From: Mycobacterium sp. 852002-40037_SCH5390672
GTDB taxonomy: Bacteria; Actinomycetota; Actinomycetes; Mycobacteriales; Mycobacteriaceae
NCBI RefSeq assembly: GCF_001665875.1
Contig: NZ_LZTA01000108.1
Span: forward strand, 62,001 to 126,000
Length of the DNA: 64,000 bases
Direction of reading: 5' to 3'
The notes under the pieces were generated by a model. It was not told where the DNA came from, searched no databases, and was given only the letters and a program-made list of their open reading frames with translations. Both the position numbers and the translations under genes were made by a program. Positions 15,510 to 23,991 of the stretch are shown here, piece after piece; the stretch's first letter is position 1; each line of letters opens with the position of its first letter.

Positions 15510-17569
15510 GGCTGGCCCTGCGCCTGGATCGCGGTGATGGCCACGGTGTTGACGATGTCTTCGACCAACGCGCCCCTGGACAGGTCGTTCACCGGCTTGC
15601 GCAAACCCTGCAGCACGGGCCCGATGGCAAGCGCACCGGCACTGCGCTGCACCGCTTTATAGGTGTTGTTACCGGTATTGAGGTCGGGGAAGATCAGCAC
15701 CGTGGCGCGACCCGCCACCGGCGAGTCGCGCAATTTGGTGGCCGCGACGGACGGTTCGATTGCGGCGTCGTATTGGATGGGCCCCTCGACCGGCAAATCG
15801 GGATTCCGTTCCCGCACCAACGCTGTTGCGGCCCTTACCTTGTCGACGTCCGCGCCGGTGCCGGAGTCGCCGGTCGAGTACGACAGCATGGCCACCCGCG
15901 GTTCGATGCCGAACTGCGCGGCGGTGCGCGCCGACGAGATCGCGATGTCGGCCAGCTGCTCCGGTGTGGGATTCGGGATGATCGCGCAGTCGCCGTACGC
16001 CAGCACCCGATCGGGCAGACACATCAAGAAGATGCTGGACACCGTCGAGACATCCGGGACCGTCTTGATGATCTCGAAAGCCGGCCGAACGGTGTGCGCG
16101 GTGGTGTGCGCGGCGCCGGACACCATGCCGTCGACATGGGAGTTGTGCACCAGCATGGTGCCGAAATAGGTGGCGTCGCGCATGGCCTCGGTAGCCTGCT
16201 CGACGGTGACGCCCTTGGCCTTGCGCAATTCGGCGTACTGGTCGGCGAACTCGTTGCGCAGCCGGCTCGTGCGCGGATCGATCACCGTGACGTCGTCCAG
16301 GTCCACTCCGAGTTCCCCCGAACGCTGACGGATTCGGGCTTCGTCACCCAGGATGGTCAGGTCGGCGAGGCGGCGCTGCAGCACCCGTCCGGCGGACCGC
16401 AGGATACGGTCGTCGTCGCCTTCGGGAAGCACGATGTGTTTGCGATCCGAACGTGCCTGCAGTGTCAGCTGATGAATGAACATCTGCGGCGTGGTGACGG
16501 TGGGAATCGGAATGGCAAGTTGCGCAAGAAGGTCAGTGATGTCGACGTGGCTGTCCATCAACTCCAGCGCGGTGTCGATCTTGCGCTGTGAGGTCGCCGT
16601 GACCCTGCCCCGGGCCGAGGCCGCCGCGCCGGCGGTGTCGTAGGTGCCCAGTGTGGTGGCGACGATGGGCAGGCGCAACCGAAGTCCGGCGACCAGGGCG
16701 GCGATGGACGGGTGCAGCTGAAAGCCCCCATTGAGCACGATGCATGACAGCGACGGAAAGCCTTCCGCGGCATGGGCACTGGCGACGGCGAGCACCACAT
16801 CGGAGCGGTCGCCGGGGGTGATGACCGCGATGCCGTCGCGCAGCCGTTCCAGGACGTGGTCGGCGGTCATCCCGGCCACCAGCACCCCGGTCACCTCGCG
16901 TTCGCGCAGTGACTCCTCGCCGCTGACCGGGGTTGCGCCGACCGCCTTTTCCAGTTCGGCCACCGTCGGCGCCGACAACAGCGGCGCGTCGGGCAGCACG
17001 TAGCTGCGCTGGGCGAACCCGCGCAGGGCCTCCGCGACGTTGGTCAGCTCGCCCGGCTCACACCGGTTGGCCACCACGGCCGCGGTGTGGGCGTGCTGGG
17101 CGTCGAGCTCGGCCAGGCAGACCTCGACGACGCTGACGACCTCCGCGGCCGTGCGTCCCTTGCCGCTGACCGTCAGCAGCAGCGGCGCACCGAGGTTGAC
17201 CGCGATCCGCGCGTTGGTCGAAAGCTCCGCCGGCCGGGTCACGTCCGTGTAGTCGCTGCCGACGATCACCACCACGTCGCACGCCGCGGCCACCACGTGA
17301 TAGGCGTCGACGATGCCGGCGATGGCGGCGTCGCCGTCGGCATGCAGCTGCTGATAGGTGACGCCGACGCATTGCTCGTACGACAGACCCGCGGTGGTGC
17401 GCGTCAGCAGCAATTCCAGGATGTAGTCGCGGTCCTGCCGGTCGGCTCGCGTAATGGGCCGGAACACACCGACTTTGGCGACGGTCGCGGTCAGCCGGTG
17501 CAGCAGCCCCAGCGCGATCGTCGACTTGCCGGTCTCCGGCTCGGGGGCCGCGATGTAAATCGCTGTCAC
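15506..17569 (-). CDS. pta: Phosphate acetyltransferase
   Basis: Pta converts acetyl-CoA and phosphate to acetyl phosphate, the partner step of AckA. This is the long form, 687 residues: an N-terminal P-loop/dethiobiotin-synthetase-like domain (IAAPEPETGKSTIALGLL), a central DRTGG-type domain and a C-terminal PTA catalytic domain from about residue 360 (VLPEGDDDRILRSA, TYFGTMLVHN, DGMVSGAAHTT, YSTGDSGTGADVDKV). The start is GTG at 17569. The long form is usually allosterically regulated, in other bacteria by NADH or pyruvate; here that is inference. It overlaps ackA by 4 bp. Confidence 0.96.
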   Translation of the reverse strand: MTAIYIAAPEPETGKSTIALGLLHRLTATVAKVGVFRPITRADRQDRDYILELLLTRTTAGLSYEQCVGVTYQQLHADGDAAIAGIVDAYHVVAAACDVVVIVGSDYTDVTRPAELSTNARIAVNLGAPLLLTVSGKGRTAAEVVSVVEVCLAELDAQHAHTAAVVANRCEPGELTNVAEALRGFAQRSYVLPDAPLLSAPTVAELEKAVGATPVSGEESLREREVTGVLVAGMTADHVLERLRDGIAVITPGDRSDVVLAVASAHAAEGFPSLSCIVLNGGFQLHPSIAALVAGLRLRLPIVATTLGTYDTAGAAASARGRVTATSQRKIDTALELMDSHVDITDLLAQLAIPIPTVTTPQMFIHQLTLQARSDRKHIVLPEGDDDRILRSAGRVLQRRLADLTILGDEARIRQRSGELGVDLDDVTVIDPRTSRLRNEFADQYAELRKAKGVTVEQATEAMRDATYFGTMLVHNSHVDGMVSGAAHTTAHTVRPAFEIIKTVPDVSTVSSIFLMCLPDRVLAYGDCAIIPNPTPEQLADIAISSARTAAQFGIEPRVAMLSYSTGDSGTGADVDKVRAATALVRERNPDLPVEGPIQYDAAIEPSVAATKLRDSPVAGRATVLIFPDLNTGNNTYKAVQRSAGALAIGPVLQGLRKPVNDLSRGALVEDIVNTVAITAIQAQGQP

Positions 17570-17606
17570 TGAACGGACACGGCGCCGGAGACCATTTTGC
17601 CGCCGC

Positions 17607-18617
17607 TCAGGCCAGCCGCCGCAGCCGCGGCGCCAGGTCCTTCTCGAAGAGCTCCAGGAACCGGCGCTGGTCGTGTCCGGGCGCGTGGAACACCAAGTGG
17701 TTCAGACCCCAGTCGACGTAGTCCTTGACCTTGGCGACGGCCTCGTCGGGATCGGACGCCACGATCCAGCGCTTGGCGACCTGCTCGATGGGCAGCTCGT
17801 CTGCGGCCTTCTCCATCTCGAGCGGGTCGTGAATGCTGGTCTTCTGTTCGGCCGTCAGGGACAGCGGTGCCCAGAACCGGGTGTTCTCCAGCGCGAGGTC
17901 GGGATCGGTGTCGTAGGAGATCTTGATCTCGATCATCCGGTCGACGTCGTCGGGATTCTTGCCCGCCGCCTGCGCGCCCTCGCGCATGGCGGGGATGAGC
18001 TTGTCCTTGTACAGCTCCTCGCCCTTGCCGGAGGTGCAGATGAAGCCGTCCCCGGCGCGGCCCGCGTACTTGGCCACCTGCGGGCCCCCCGCGGCGATGT
18101 AGATCGGGATGCCGCCCTCGGGCACGTCGTAGATGGAGGCCCCCTTGGTGTGGTAGTACTCACCCTCGAAGTCGACCCGGTCGCCCAGCCACAGCTCGCG
18201 CATCAGCCGGACCGATTCGCGCAGCCGGGCATAGCGTTCCTTGAACTCCGGCCACTCGCCCTCGTATCCGGTGGCGATCTCGTTGAGCGACTCGCCGGTG
18301 CCGACGCCGAGGAAAATGCGATCCGGGTACAGACACCCCATCGTGGCGAATGCCTGCGCGATGACGGCGGGGTTGTAGCGGAAGGTGGGGGTGAGCACCG
18401 AGGTGCCCAGCACCAGCCTCTTGGTGCGCTCGCCGACGGCGGTCATCCAGGCCAGCGAGAACGGCGCGTGTCCGCCCTCGTGCCGCCACGGCTGGAAGTG
18501 GTCACTGACGGTTGCGCTGTCCATGCCGTGACCTTCGGCGGCGACAGCGAGTTCGACGAGCTCGCGCGGTGCAAATTGTTCAGCGGATGCTTTGTATCCG
18601 AGTTTCAGTTCAGCCAC
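17607..18617 (-). CDS. fgd1: F420-dependent glucose-6-phosphate dehydrogenase
   Basis: Fgd1 oxidises glucose 6-phosphate to 6-phosphogluconolactone and reduces coenzyme F420, and is the main F420H2 source in mycobacteria. The 336-residue product is a luciferase-like TIM barrel. The catalytic residues of the Mtb enzyme are at the same numbers: His40 and Trp44 in VSDHFQPWRHEGG and Glu109 in GVGTGESLNEI. The GTG start at 18617 gives the expected VAELKLGYKAS-type N-terminus. It lies next to the MBL-fold gene as in Mtb, and the short divergent region between them contains a copy of the repeat also seen next to clpB. Confidence 0.97.
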   Translation of the reverse strand: MAELKLGYKASAEQFAPRELVELAVAAEGHGMDSATVSDHFQPWRHEGGHAPFSLAWMTAVGERTKRLVLGTSVLTPTFRYNPAVIAQAFATMGCLYPDRIFLGVGTGESLNEIATGYEGEWPEFKERYARLRESVRLMRELWLGDRVDFEGEYYHTKGASIYDVPEGGIPIYIAAGGPQVAKYAGRAGDGFICTSGKGEELYKDKLIPAMREGAQAAGKNPDDVDRMIEIKISYDTDPDLALENTRFWAPLSLTAEQKTSIHDPLEMEKAADELPIEQVAKRWIVASDPDEAVAKVKDYVDWGLNHLVFHAPGHDQRRFLELFEKDLAPRLRRLA

Positions 18618-18639
18618 TCGTTCTTTCTACTCCTGTCTT

Positions 18640-18690
18640 GATGGTCGCGACCCGCCGCGCCCGGCCACTCCGCGCTTGCGATCGCTCCTC
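18640..18690. repeat. Diverged copy of the GC-rich repeat also found beside clpB
   Basis: The segment shares the frames atggt-gcgacccgc, cgcccggc and ccgcgcttgcgatcgc with the two 56-bp copies at 46475-46586, with roughly ten mismatches. It sits in the 96-bp region between the divergent fgd1 and MBL-fold genes, so in this position it must coexist with promoters rather than act as a terminator. Confidence 0.6.
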
Positions 18691-18713
18691 GCGGCGCTCC
18701 TACACTCGCGGGC

Positions 18714-19466
18714 ATGGGACCGGCGCCGACTCTCGTTCAAGTGACCGACACGGTGTACCTCGCCCGGGGGGAGGCCGTTAACTGGACGCTGGTGATCGAC
18801 GGCACCGGCGTGCTGCTGATCGACGCCGGATATCCCGGGGACCGCGAGGACGTGCTGTCCTCACTGCGGGAGCTGAGCTATGGCCCGGGCGACGTGCGCG
18901 CCGTCCTGCTCACGCACGCGCACATCGACCACCTGGGTTCGGCGATCTGGCTCGCCAACGAATACGGCACCGACGTGTACTGCCATGCCGAGGAAGTGGG
19001 TCACGCCAAGCGCGAATATCTGGAACAGGTATCGATTTTCGATGTCGCCCTGCGCATTTGGCGGCCGCGCTGGGCGGCGTGGGGTCTACACGTGCTGCGC
19101 AGCGGCGGCCTGATTCGCGACGGCATCCCGTCCACCCGGCCGCTGACCGCCGATGTGGCCGCCGGGCTGCCGGGCCACCCGAGGACGGTGTTCACCCCCG
19201 GGCACACCAGCGGGCATTGTTCATACGTGGTGGACGGCGTGCTGGTCAGCGGCGACGCGCTGATCACCGGGCACCCGCTACTGCGCCGTGGCGGGCCGCA
19301 GCTGCTACCCGCGGTGTTCAGCCACAGCCAGCAGAACTCGCTGCGGAGCCTGGACGCGCTGGCCCTGCTGGACACCGAGGTCTTGTTGCCCGGGCATGGC
19401 GACGTGTGGCGCGGCCCGATCCGGGAAGCGACCGCGCGGGCCGCCTCGTTGGCTGCCGGCGGATGA
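18714..19466 (+). CDS. MBL-fold metallo-hydrolase
   Basis: This encodes 250 residues. All metallo-beta-lactamase metal-binding motifs are present: LLTHAHIDHLGSA (HxHxDH), PGHTSGHCSY, LVSGDALITGH and the terminal LLPGHGDVW. It is the positional homologue of Mtb Rv0406c, divergent from fgd1. Hydrolysis of a thioester, lactone or phosphoester is plausible for this branch, but the substrate cannot be assigned. No signal peptide is visible. Downstream, in place of the large polyketide synthase gene pks6 that I recall in Mtb, there is a small acetyltransferase operon on the other strand. Confidence 0.85.
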   Translation: MGPAPTLVQVTDTVYLARGEAVNWTLVIDGTGVLLIDAGYPGDREDVLSSLRELSYGPGDVRAVLLTHAHIDHLGSAIWLANEYGTDVYCHAEEVGHAKREYLEQVSIFDVALRIWRPRWAAWGLHVLRSGGLIRDGIPSTRPLTADVAAGLPGHPRTVFTPGHTSGHCSYVVDGVLVSGDALITGHPLLRRGGPQLLPAVFSHSQQNSLRSLDALALLDTEVLLPGHGDVWRGPIREATARAASLAAGG

Positions 19467-19591
19467 GTTCGGGTTGGATCGCCGCCACGACAGCCACAGC
19501 CGCCGCGTGAAAGTTCCTGGTGTGCGAACCCCACATGCGCCAGCGAAATCTGAATCCGGTCTGCCGCGAAAACCGTTGTGCCGGTTGGTGA

Positions 19592-20092
19592 TCACCTCAG
19601 CCACTTCTCGAAGGCGATCGGAAGAAACGGGCCCCACGACGGCAGCGGATCCGGGGGTATCCGGGTATATCCCGTCGCGTCGTAGAGCGCCTCGGCCTCG
19701 GGCTGCCGATTGCCGGTGATCAAGTAGAGCCGCCGATACCCGCGCTGCAGGGTTTCGGCCTCCAATGCCGCCAGCAGCGCCCTGGCGTAGCCGCGGCGCC
19801 GATGAGCGCCGTCGGTCCAGATCCGCTTGAGCTCGGCGGTGTCGGCGTCGTAGCGGCGAAACGCACCGCCGGTCACCGGCACGCCGTCCACCACCCCGAT
19901 CAGCAGTCCGCCGTCGGGCGGCGCCAACTCGGCCTCCGGCACGGGCAGCCAAGTCAGGTGGGTGCTGGGCGTGCCGCCGTAACGCTGCGCATATTCGACG
20001 GCCAGTTCGGCCAGCAGCGGTTGCGCCAGCGGGTCATCGTGAGTGGCCGACACGAACCGCAGTCGGCCGTGTGGCGGGCTTGATTCCGGCAT
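19592..20092 (-). CDS. GNAT family N-acetyltransferase
   Basis: This encodes 166 residues from the ATG at 20092 (a GTG lies one codon upstream). The acetyl-CoA binding loop is IWTDGAHRRRGYARALLAALE, the R-x-x-G-x-G/A pattern at about residues 100-120, followed by LYLITGNRQPEAEALYDATGYTRIP, a common GNAT ending. The acceptor is unknown. It follows the methyltransferase gene with a 9-bp gap and is the last gene of a three-gene minus-strand operon (DUF3054, methyltransferase, acetyltransferase). Confidence 0.85.
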   Translation of the reverse strand: MPESSPPHGRLRFVSATHDDPLAQPLLAELAVEYAQRYGGTPSTHLTWLPVPEAELAPPDGGLLIGVVDGVPVTGGAFRRYDADTAELKRIWTDGAHRRRGYARALLAALEAETLQRGYRRLYLITGNRQPEAEALYDATGYTRIPPDPLPSWGPFLPIAFEKWLR

Positions 20093-20101
20093 CACGAAAG
20101 C

Positions 20102-20983
20102 TCAAACGCGTGTCGCGGTGACGTATTCCGGAATGAACTCCGAGTCGCCGGGCCCGGTCCGTCGCCGCCTGCCCAACCCCAGCGCACCCAGGAGTTCGGT
20201 GATGCTCCGTCCGTCTGTTTCCCAGCCATTAGACGCCAAATACTCTGGCACGTAATGATATTCGCCGGGGTAGGTCAGGCTGGCCAGCTCGACGTCCAGT
20301 CCGCGTTGCCGCCAGCCGTCGACGAAGGCGCGTTCGGCCCCGAGCTGCAACGGATTCCAGGTGGGCATGTGATCGGCGGTGAACCGGCTGCCGGGAGCGC
20401 TCGTGGCGGTGACGCCGTTCAGCAACTGATTCTGCTCCTCGGGCGGCAGATATCCGACGAGCAACTGCTCGGCGACCCAGGCCGTGGGCGCCGCGGCGTC
20501 GAACCCGACCCGGCGCAGCGCCGCAGGCCAATCCTGGTGCAGCTCAATGCCGATCGCACACCGGTGGGTTGCCAATTCGGCGTCCAGCCCATGGAGCACC
20601 TCGGATTTGAAATCGAGGACCTGCGGCCGCTCGATCTCGTAGACCGTGGTCCCCCGCGGCCACCACAGCCGGTAGGGCCGGGTGTCCAGCCCCGACGCCA
20701 GGATCACCACCTGGCGGATGCCCGCCCGGCCGGCGTCGGCCAGAAATTCGTCCACGAACCGCGTATGCGCCGCCAGCGCATCCATCAGCGCCGTCATCGC
20801 CGGGTCGTCGCCGTCGTCGGCCGCGAACACGTGATCCTCGATCGCCCGGGTGAGGTAGTCGATCCCGACGGCGCACAGCAACGGCTCGGCGAACGGATCG
20901 TTCAGCAGGCCCTTGTTGGTGGCCACGGCCCGCGCGGCCGCGCCGAAAGTTGCGGTCACCGCCACGTCGGCCGTCTGCGCCAT
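20102..20983 (-). CDS. SAM-dependent methyltransferase, TIGR00027/COG3315 family
   Basis: This encodes 293 residues. The family signature is clear: ATNKGLLNDPFAEPLLCAVG near residue 21, then VVILASGLDTRPYRLWWP (SAM-binding strand and loop) and TVYEIERPQVLDFKSEVL. This family is strongly expanded in mycobacteria, and members are annotated as putative O-methyltransferases without defined substrates. It lies 7 bp after DUF3054 and 9 bp before the acetyltransferase, so the three are probably co-transcribed. Confidence 0.9.
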   Translation of the reverse strand: MAQTADVAVTATFGAAARAVATNKGLLNDPFAEPLLCAVGIDYLTRAIEDHVFAADDGDDPAMTALMDALAAHTRFVDEFLADAGRAGIRQVVILASGLDTRPYRLWWPRGTTVYEIERPQVLDFKSEVLHGLDAELATHRCAIGIELHQDWPAALRRVGFDAAAPTAWVAEQLLVGYLPPEEQNQLLNGVTATSAPGSRFTADHMPTWNPLQLGAERAFVDGWRQRGLDVELASLTYPGEYHYVPEYLASNGWETDGRSITELLGALGLGRRRRTGPGDSEFIPEYVTATRV

Positions 20984-20990
20984 GGTCGTC

Positions 20991-21362
20991 TCAGACGCCG
21001 GAGCGGCGCCGCAGGACCAGCCCGGCGGCTACTCGCCAGCCCAGCAACAACAACGCGGTGACCGTCGTGGCCACCACCACGAAACTTGCCGCCACGCCCG
21101 CCGAGCTCGCCTTGCGCAACAGCATGCCGATCACCACGGTGGACAACCACACGACAATCCCGGTCGGCAGCAAGGCGGTCGGCTGCCGCCACCCGCGCGA
21201 GGCCAACCACCCGACGACGGTGCCGGTGAGAAACGGCCATGCCGTCACGGCGACCCCGGTGACGTTGAGACCTTCGTCGTGGCTGCGGCGCCCCACGGCG
21301 CAGAACACCAGCACACCGACGACATCCACCGCGAGCCAGGCCGGCTTCTGGAGCCTAAGCAT
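20991..21362 (-). CDS. DUF3054 family membrane protein
   Basis: This encodes 123 residues with four predicted helices covering most of the chain: VDVVGVLVFCAVG, AWPFLTGTVVGWL, TGIVVWLSTVVIGMLL and FVVVATTVTALLLLG. The conserved F-x-A-x-GR-R-S-H block of DUF3054 is present as FCAVGRRSHDEG at the end of the first helix. The molecular role of the family is unknown. It is the first gene of the three-gene operon with the methyltransferase and acetyltransferase. The start is ATG at 21362. Confidence 0.85.
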   Translation of the reverse strand: MLRLQKPAWLAVDVVGVLVFCAVGRRSHDEGLNVTGVAVTAWPFLTGTVVGWLASRGWRQPTALLPTGIVVWLSTVVIGMLLRKASSAGVAASFVVVATTVTALLLLGWRVAAGLVLRRRSGV

Positions 21363-21431
21363 GCAGCGAGACTACCGGGACGCTCGGCGATCCTTGACCG
21401 CGCAGCCGGTGTGAACCTAAATTCGTCAGGA

Positions 21432-21636
21432 ATGAATACCCATTCACCGGCCGGCTTGGCGCTGGTGACCGGAGCCGGTTCCGGCATCGGCAAGGCGATA
21501 GCGATGGGGCTTGCCGCGCCGGGCGAGCGGGTGGTCGCCGCGGACCTGCACTGGACGACGGCACGCATCCGAGGCCGCCTCGCACATCACCGGACAAGTG
21601 ACCAGTGTGAGCGGCGCCCTGACGATGGCAGGCTGA
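21432..21636 (+). pseudogene. Remnant of a short-chain dehydrogenase/reductase gene
   Basis: The first 45 codons encode a normal SDR N-terminus with the NAD(P)-binding loop ALVTGAGSGIGKAIAMG and the second strand RVVAADL. After that the frame loses its SDR character, while a different frame from about 21571 reads EAASHITGQVTSVS, as expected for the next SDR segment. At least one frameshift therefore occurred, and everything after about 75 codons is gone: the catalytic YxxxK region is absent and fadE7 starts at 21641. It is a truncated, frameshifted fossil. Confidence 0.75.
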
Positions 21637-21640
21637 TCAC

Positions 21641-22825
21641 ATGAGTACTCAGAGACCACCCGCCTTCGACCGCGACGACCCGCTGGGCCTGGATGCGTCG
21701 CTGTCCAGCGACGAGCTCGCGGTGCGCGACACCGTCAGGGAATTCTGCGCCGAGCATGTCCTCCCGCACGTCGCGGAGTGGTTCGAGATCGGCGACCTTC
21801 CGGTCCGCGAACTGGCCAAGGGCTTCGGCCAGCTCGGCCTGCTCGGCATGCACCTGGACGGGTACGGCTGCGGTGGCGCCTCGGCCGTGCACTACGGGCT
21901 GGCCTGCGTGGAGCTGGAGGCCGCCGACTCGGGTCTTCGGTCGATGGTCTCGGTGCAGGGTTCGCTGGCGATGTTCGCGATCTGGAATTTCGGGTCGGAG
22001 GAGCAAAAGCAGGAATGGCTGCCCGGCATGGCCACCGGCGAGCTGCTCGGTTGCTTCGGGTTGACCGAACCCGACGTCGGCTCCGATCCCGCCGCGATGA
22101 AAACCAGGGCGCGCCAAGATGGTTCGGACTGGGTGCTGGACGGCCGCAAGTTGTGGATCACCAACGGCTCGGTCGCCGATGTAGCGGTCGTCTGGGCCGC
22201 CACGGACGACGGGATCCGCGGTTTTATCGTGCCCACCAAGTCACCGGGATTCAGCGCCAACACGATTCACCACAAGCTGTCGCTGCGGGCCTCGATCACC
22301 AGTGAGCTGGTGCTCGACGGCGTGCGGGTGCCCGCCGAGGCGATGCTGCCGGAGGCCAAGGGGCTGCGCGGGCCGCTGTCGTGTCTGTCCGAGGCCCGTT
22401 ACGGAATCGTCTGGGGCTCCATGGGAGCGGCCCGCTCGGCCTGGCAGGCCGCGCTGGATTACTCGATGCAGCGCACCCAGTTCGGCCGCCCCATCGCCGG
22501 CTTCCAGTTGACCCAGGCCAAGCTCGTCGACATGGCGGTCGAGCTGCACAAGGGCCAGCTGTTGTCGCTACACCTCGGCCGCCTCAAGGACAGCGTGGGG
22601 CTGCGTCCGGAGCAGGTCAGCTTCGGCAAGCTCAACAACACCCGTGAGGCGATCAAGATCTGCCGGGCCGCGCGAACCATACTGGGCGGCAACGGAATAT
22701 CGCTGGAATACCCCGTCATCCGGCACATGGTCAACCTGGAATCGGTGCTGACGTACGAGGGCACACCGGAGATGCATCAGCTCATCCTCGGCCAGGCGTT
22801 CACCGGCAGCGACGCCTTCCGCTGA
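21641..22825 (+). CDS. fadE7: Acyl-CoA dehydrogenase FadE7 (glutaryl-CoA dehydrogenase-like)
   Basis: This encodes 394 residues. FAD-dependent acyl-CoA dehydrogenase motifs are LLGCFGLTEPDVGSDPAAM (flavin contact), WITNGSVADVAVVWA, RTQFGRPIAGFQLTQ and TILGGNGISLEYPV. The catalytic base is the Glu in VLTYEGTPEMHQLILG near the C-terminus. Overall it resembles the glutaryl-CoA dehydrogenase branch and matches Mtb Rv0400c closely. The substrate is inferred, not known. It starts four bases after the pseudogene remnant and is followed 11 bp later by a second acyl-CoA dehydrogenase and then a TetR regulator, which suggests one regulated unit. Confidence 0.92.
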   Translation: MSTQRPPAFDRDDPLGLDASLSSDELAVRDTVREFCAEHVLPHVAEWFEIGDLPVRELAKGFGQLGLLGMHLDGYGCGGASAVHYGLACVELEAADSGLRSMVSVQGSLAMFAIWNFGSEEQKQEWLPGMATGELLGCFGLTEPDVGSDPAAMKTRARQDGSDWVLDGRKLWITNGSVADVAVVWAATDDGIRGFIVPTKSPGFSANTIHHKLSLRASITSELVLDGVRVPAEAMLPEAKGLRGPLSCLSEARYGIVWGSMGAARSAWQAALDYSMQRTQFGRPIAGFQLTQAKLVDMAVELHKGQLLSLHLGRLKDSVGLRPEQVSFGKLNNTREAIKICRAARTILGGNGISLEYPVIRHMVNLESVLTYEGTPEMHQLILGQAFTGSDAFR

Positions 22826-22836
22826 CAGGAGCACCG

Positions 22837-23985
22837 ATGGCCGCACGCCTGGAGTACGCGCAAGAACATCACCAGTTCCGGGAACTGGTACGCGATTTCG
22901 TGCAACGGACCGTCGTGCCCAATCACGAAAATTGGGAACGGGACGGCCAGTGGGATCGCTCGCTGTTCATCGAAGCCGGCAAACTCGGGCTGCTGGGCTT
23001 TACGGTGCCCGAGCATCTGGGCGGCCCGGGCGTGGCCGACTTCCGCTACAACGCGATCGTGATCGACGAGTTACAGCGGGCCGGTGCGGCCGCCGAAGCC
23101 ATCGCCTTCACGCTGCAAAACGACGTGGTGCTGCCCTATCTCACCGATCTGACCACGCCAGAGCAGCAACAGCGCTGGCTACCCGGTGTGGTCACCGGCG
23201 AGACGGTGCTGGCCATCGCGATGACCGAGCCCGGCACCGGCAGCGATCTGGCCGGGATCCGCACCACGGCGGTGCGCGACGGTGACGACTACGTCGTCAA
23301 CGGCGCCAAGACGTTCATCTCCAACGGACAGATCGGCGATCTCTTCGTCGTCGCGGTCCGCACCTCGCCGGATCGCCACCACGGGCTGTCGCTTCTGGTC
23401 GTCGACCCCGCCACACCGGGCTTTGCCCGCGGCCGCAACCTGGAAAAGATCGGCCTGCACGCCCAGGACACCAGCGAACTGACCTTCACCGATATGCGGG
23501 TGCCGAACACAAATCTGCTCGAGGAGGAGGGCAAGGGGTTCTATCAGCTGATGAAAAACCTGCCCCAGGAGCGGCTCGCGCTCGGGGTGGGTGCGGTGGC
23601 CGCCGCGGAAGGCATTCTCGCCGAGACCCTGGACTACGTGCGTGACCGCACGGCATTCGGCTCGCCGATCGCCGGCTTCCAGAACAGCCAATTCGTCCTC
23701 GCCGAGCTCGCGACCGAAATCGACATCGGCCGTACCTATCTCGACGACTGCCTGGCCGAGCACCTGGCGGGTGAGTTGACCGCCGCGCGCGCCGCGCGGT
23801 TGAAGTGGTGGACCACCGACCTGCAGGTGCGCACCGCCGACCGCTGCCTGCAGTTGCACGGCGGGTACGGGTACATGCGGGAATACAGCGTGGCGCGCGC
23901 CTTCGTCGACGCCCGCATTCAGACCATCTACGGCGGCACCAACGAGATCATGAAGACGATCATCGCCAAGGATCTGGGCATCTGA
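22837..23985 (+). CDS. Acyl-CoA dehydrogenase, LCAD/IVD-like branch
   Basis: This encodes 382 residues with an AGGAGC ribosome binding site. The motifs LAIAMTEPGTGSDLAGI, FISNGQIGDLFVV, ERLALGVGAVAAAEGIL and RTAFGSPIAGFQNSQ are present. The C-terminal motif is TIYGGTNEIMKTI, with Gly where most acyl-CoA dehydrogenases have the catalytic Glu. In long-chain and isovaleryl enzymes that Gly is normal and the base sits instead in the ERLALG...AAAEG helix, so this should be active but on a different substrate from fadE7. It lies 11 bp after fadE7. The specific FadE number in Mtb is not recognised. Confidence 0.9.
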   Translation: MAARLEYAQEHHQFRELVRDFVQRTVVPNHENWERDGQWDRSLFIEAGKLGLLGFTVPEHLGGPGVADFRYNAIVIDELQRAGAAAEAIAFTLQNDVVLPYLTDLTTPEQQQRWLPGVVTGETVLAIAMTEPGTGSDLAGIRTTAVRDGDDYVVNGAKTFISNGQIGDLFVVAVRTSPDRHHGLSLLVVDPATPGFARGRNLEKIGLHAQDTSELTFTDMRVPNTNLLEEEGKGFYQLMKNLPQERLALGVGAVAAAEGILAETLDYVRDRTAFGSPIAGFQNSQFVLAELATEIDIGRTYLDDCLAEHLAGELTAARAARLKWWTTDLQVRTADRCLQLHGGYGYMREYSVARAFVDARIQTIYGGTNEIMKTIIAKDLGI

Positions 23986-23991
23986 GCTTTG

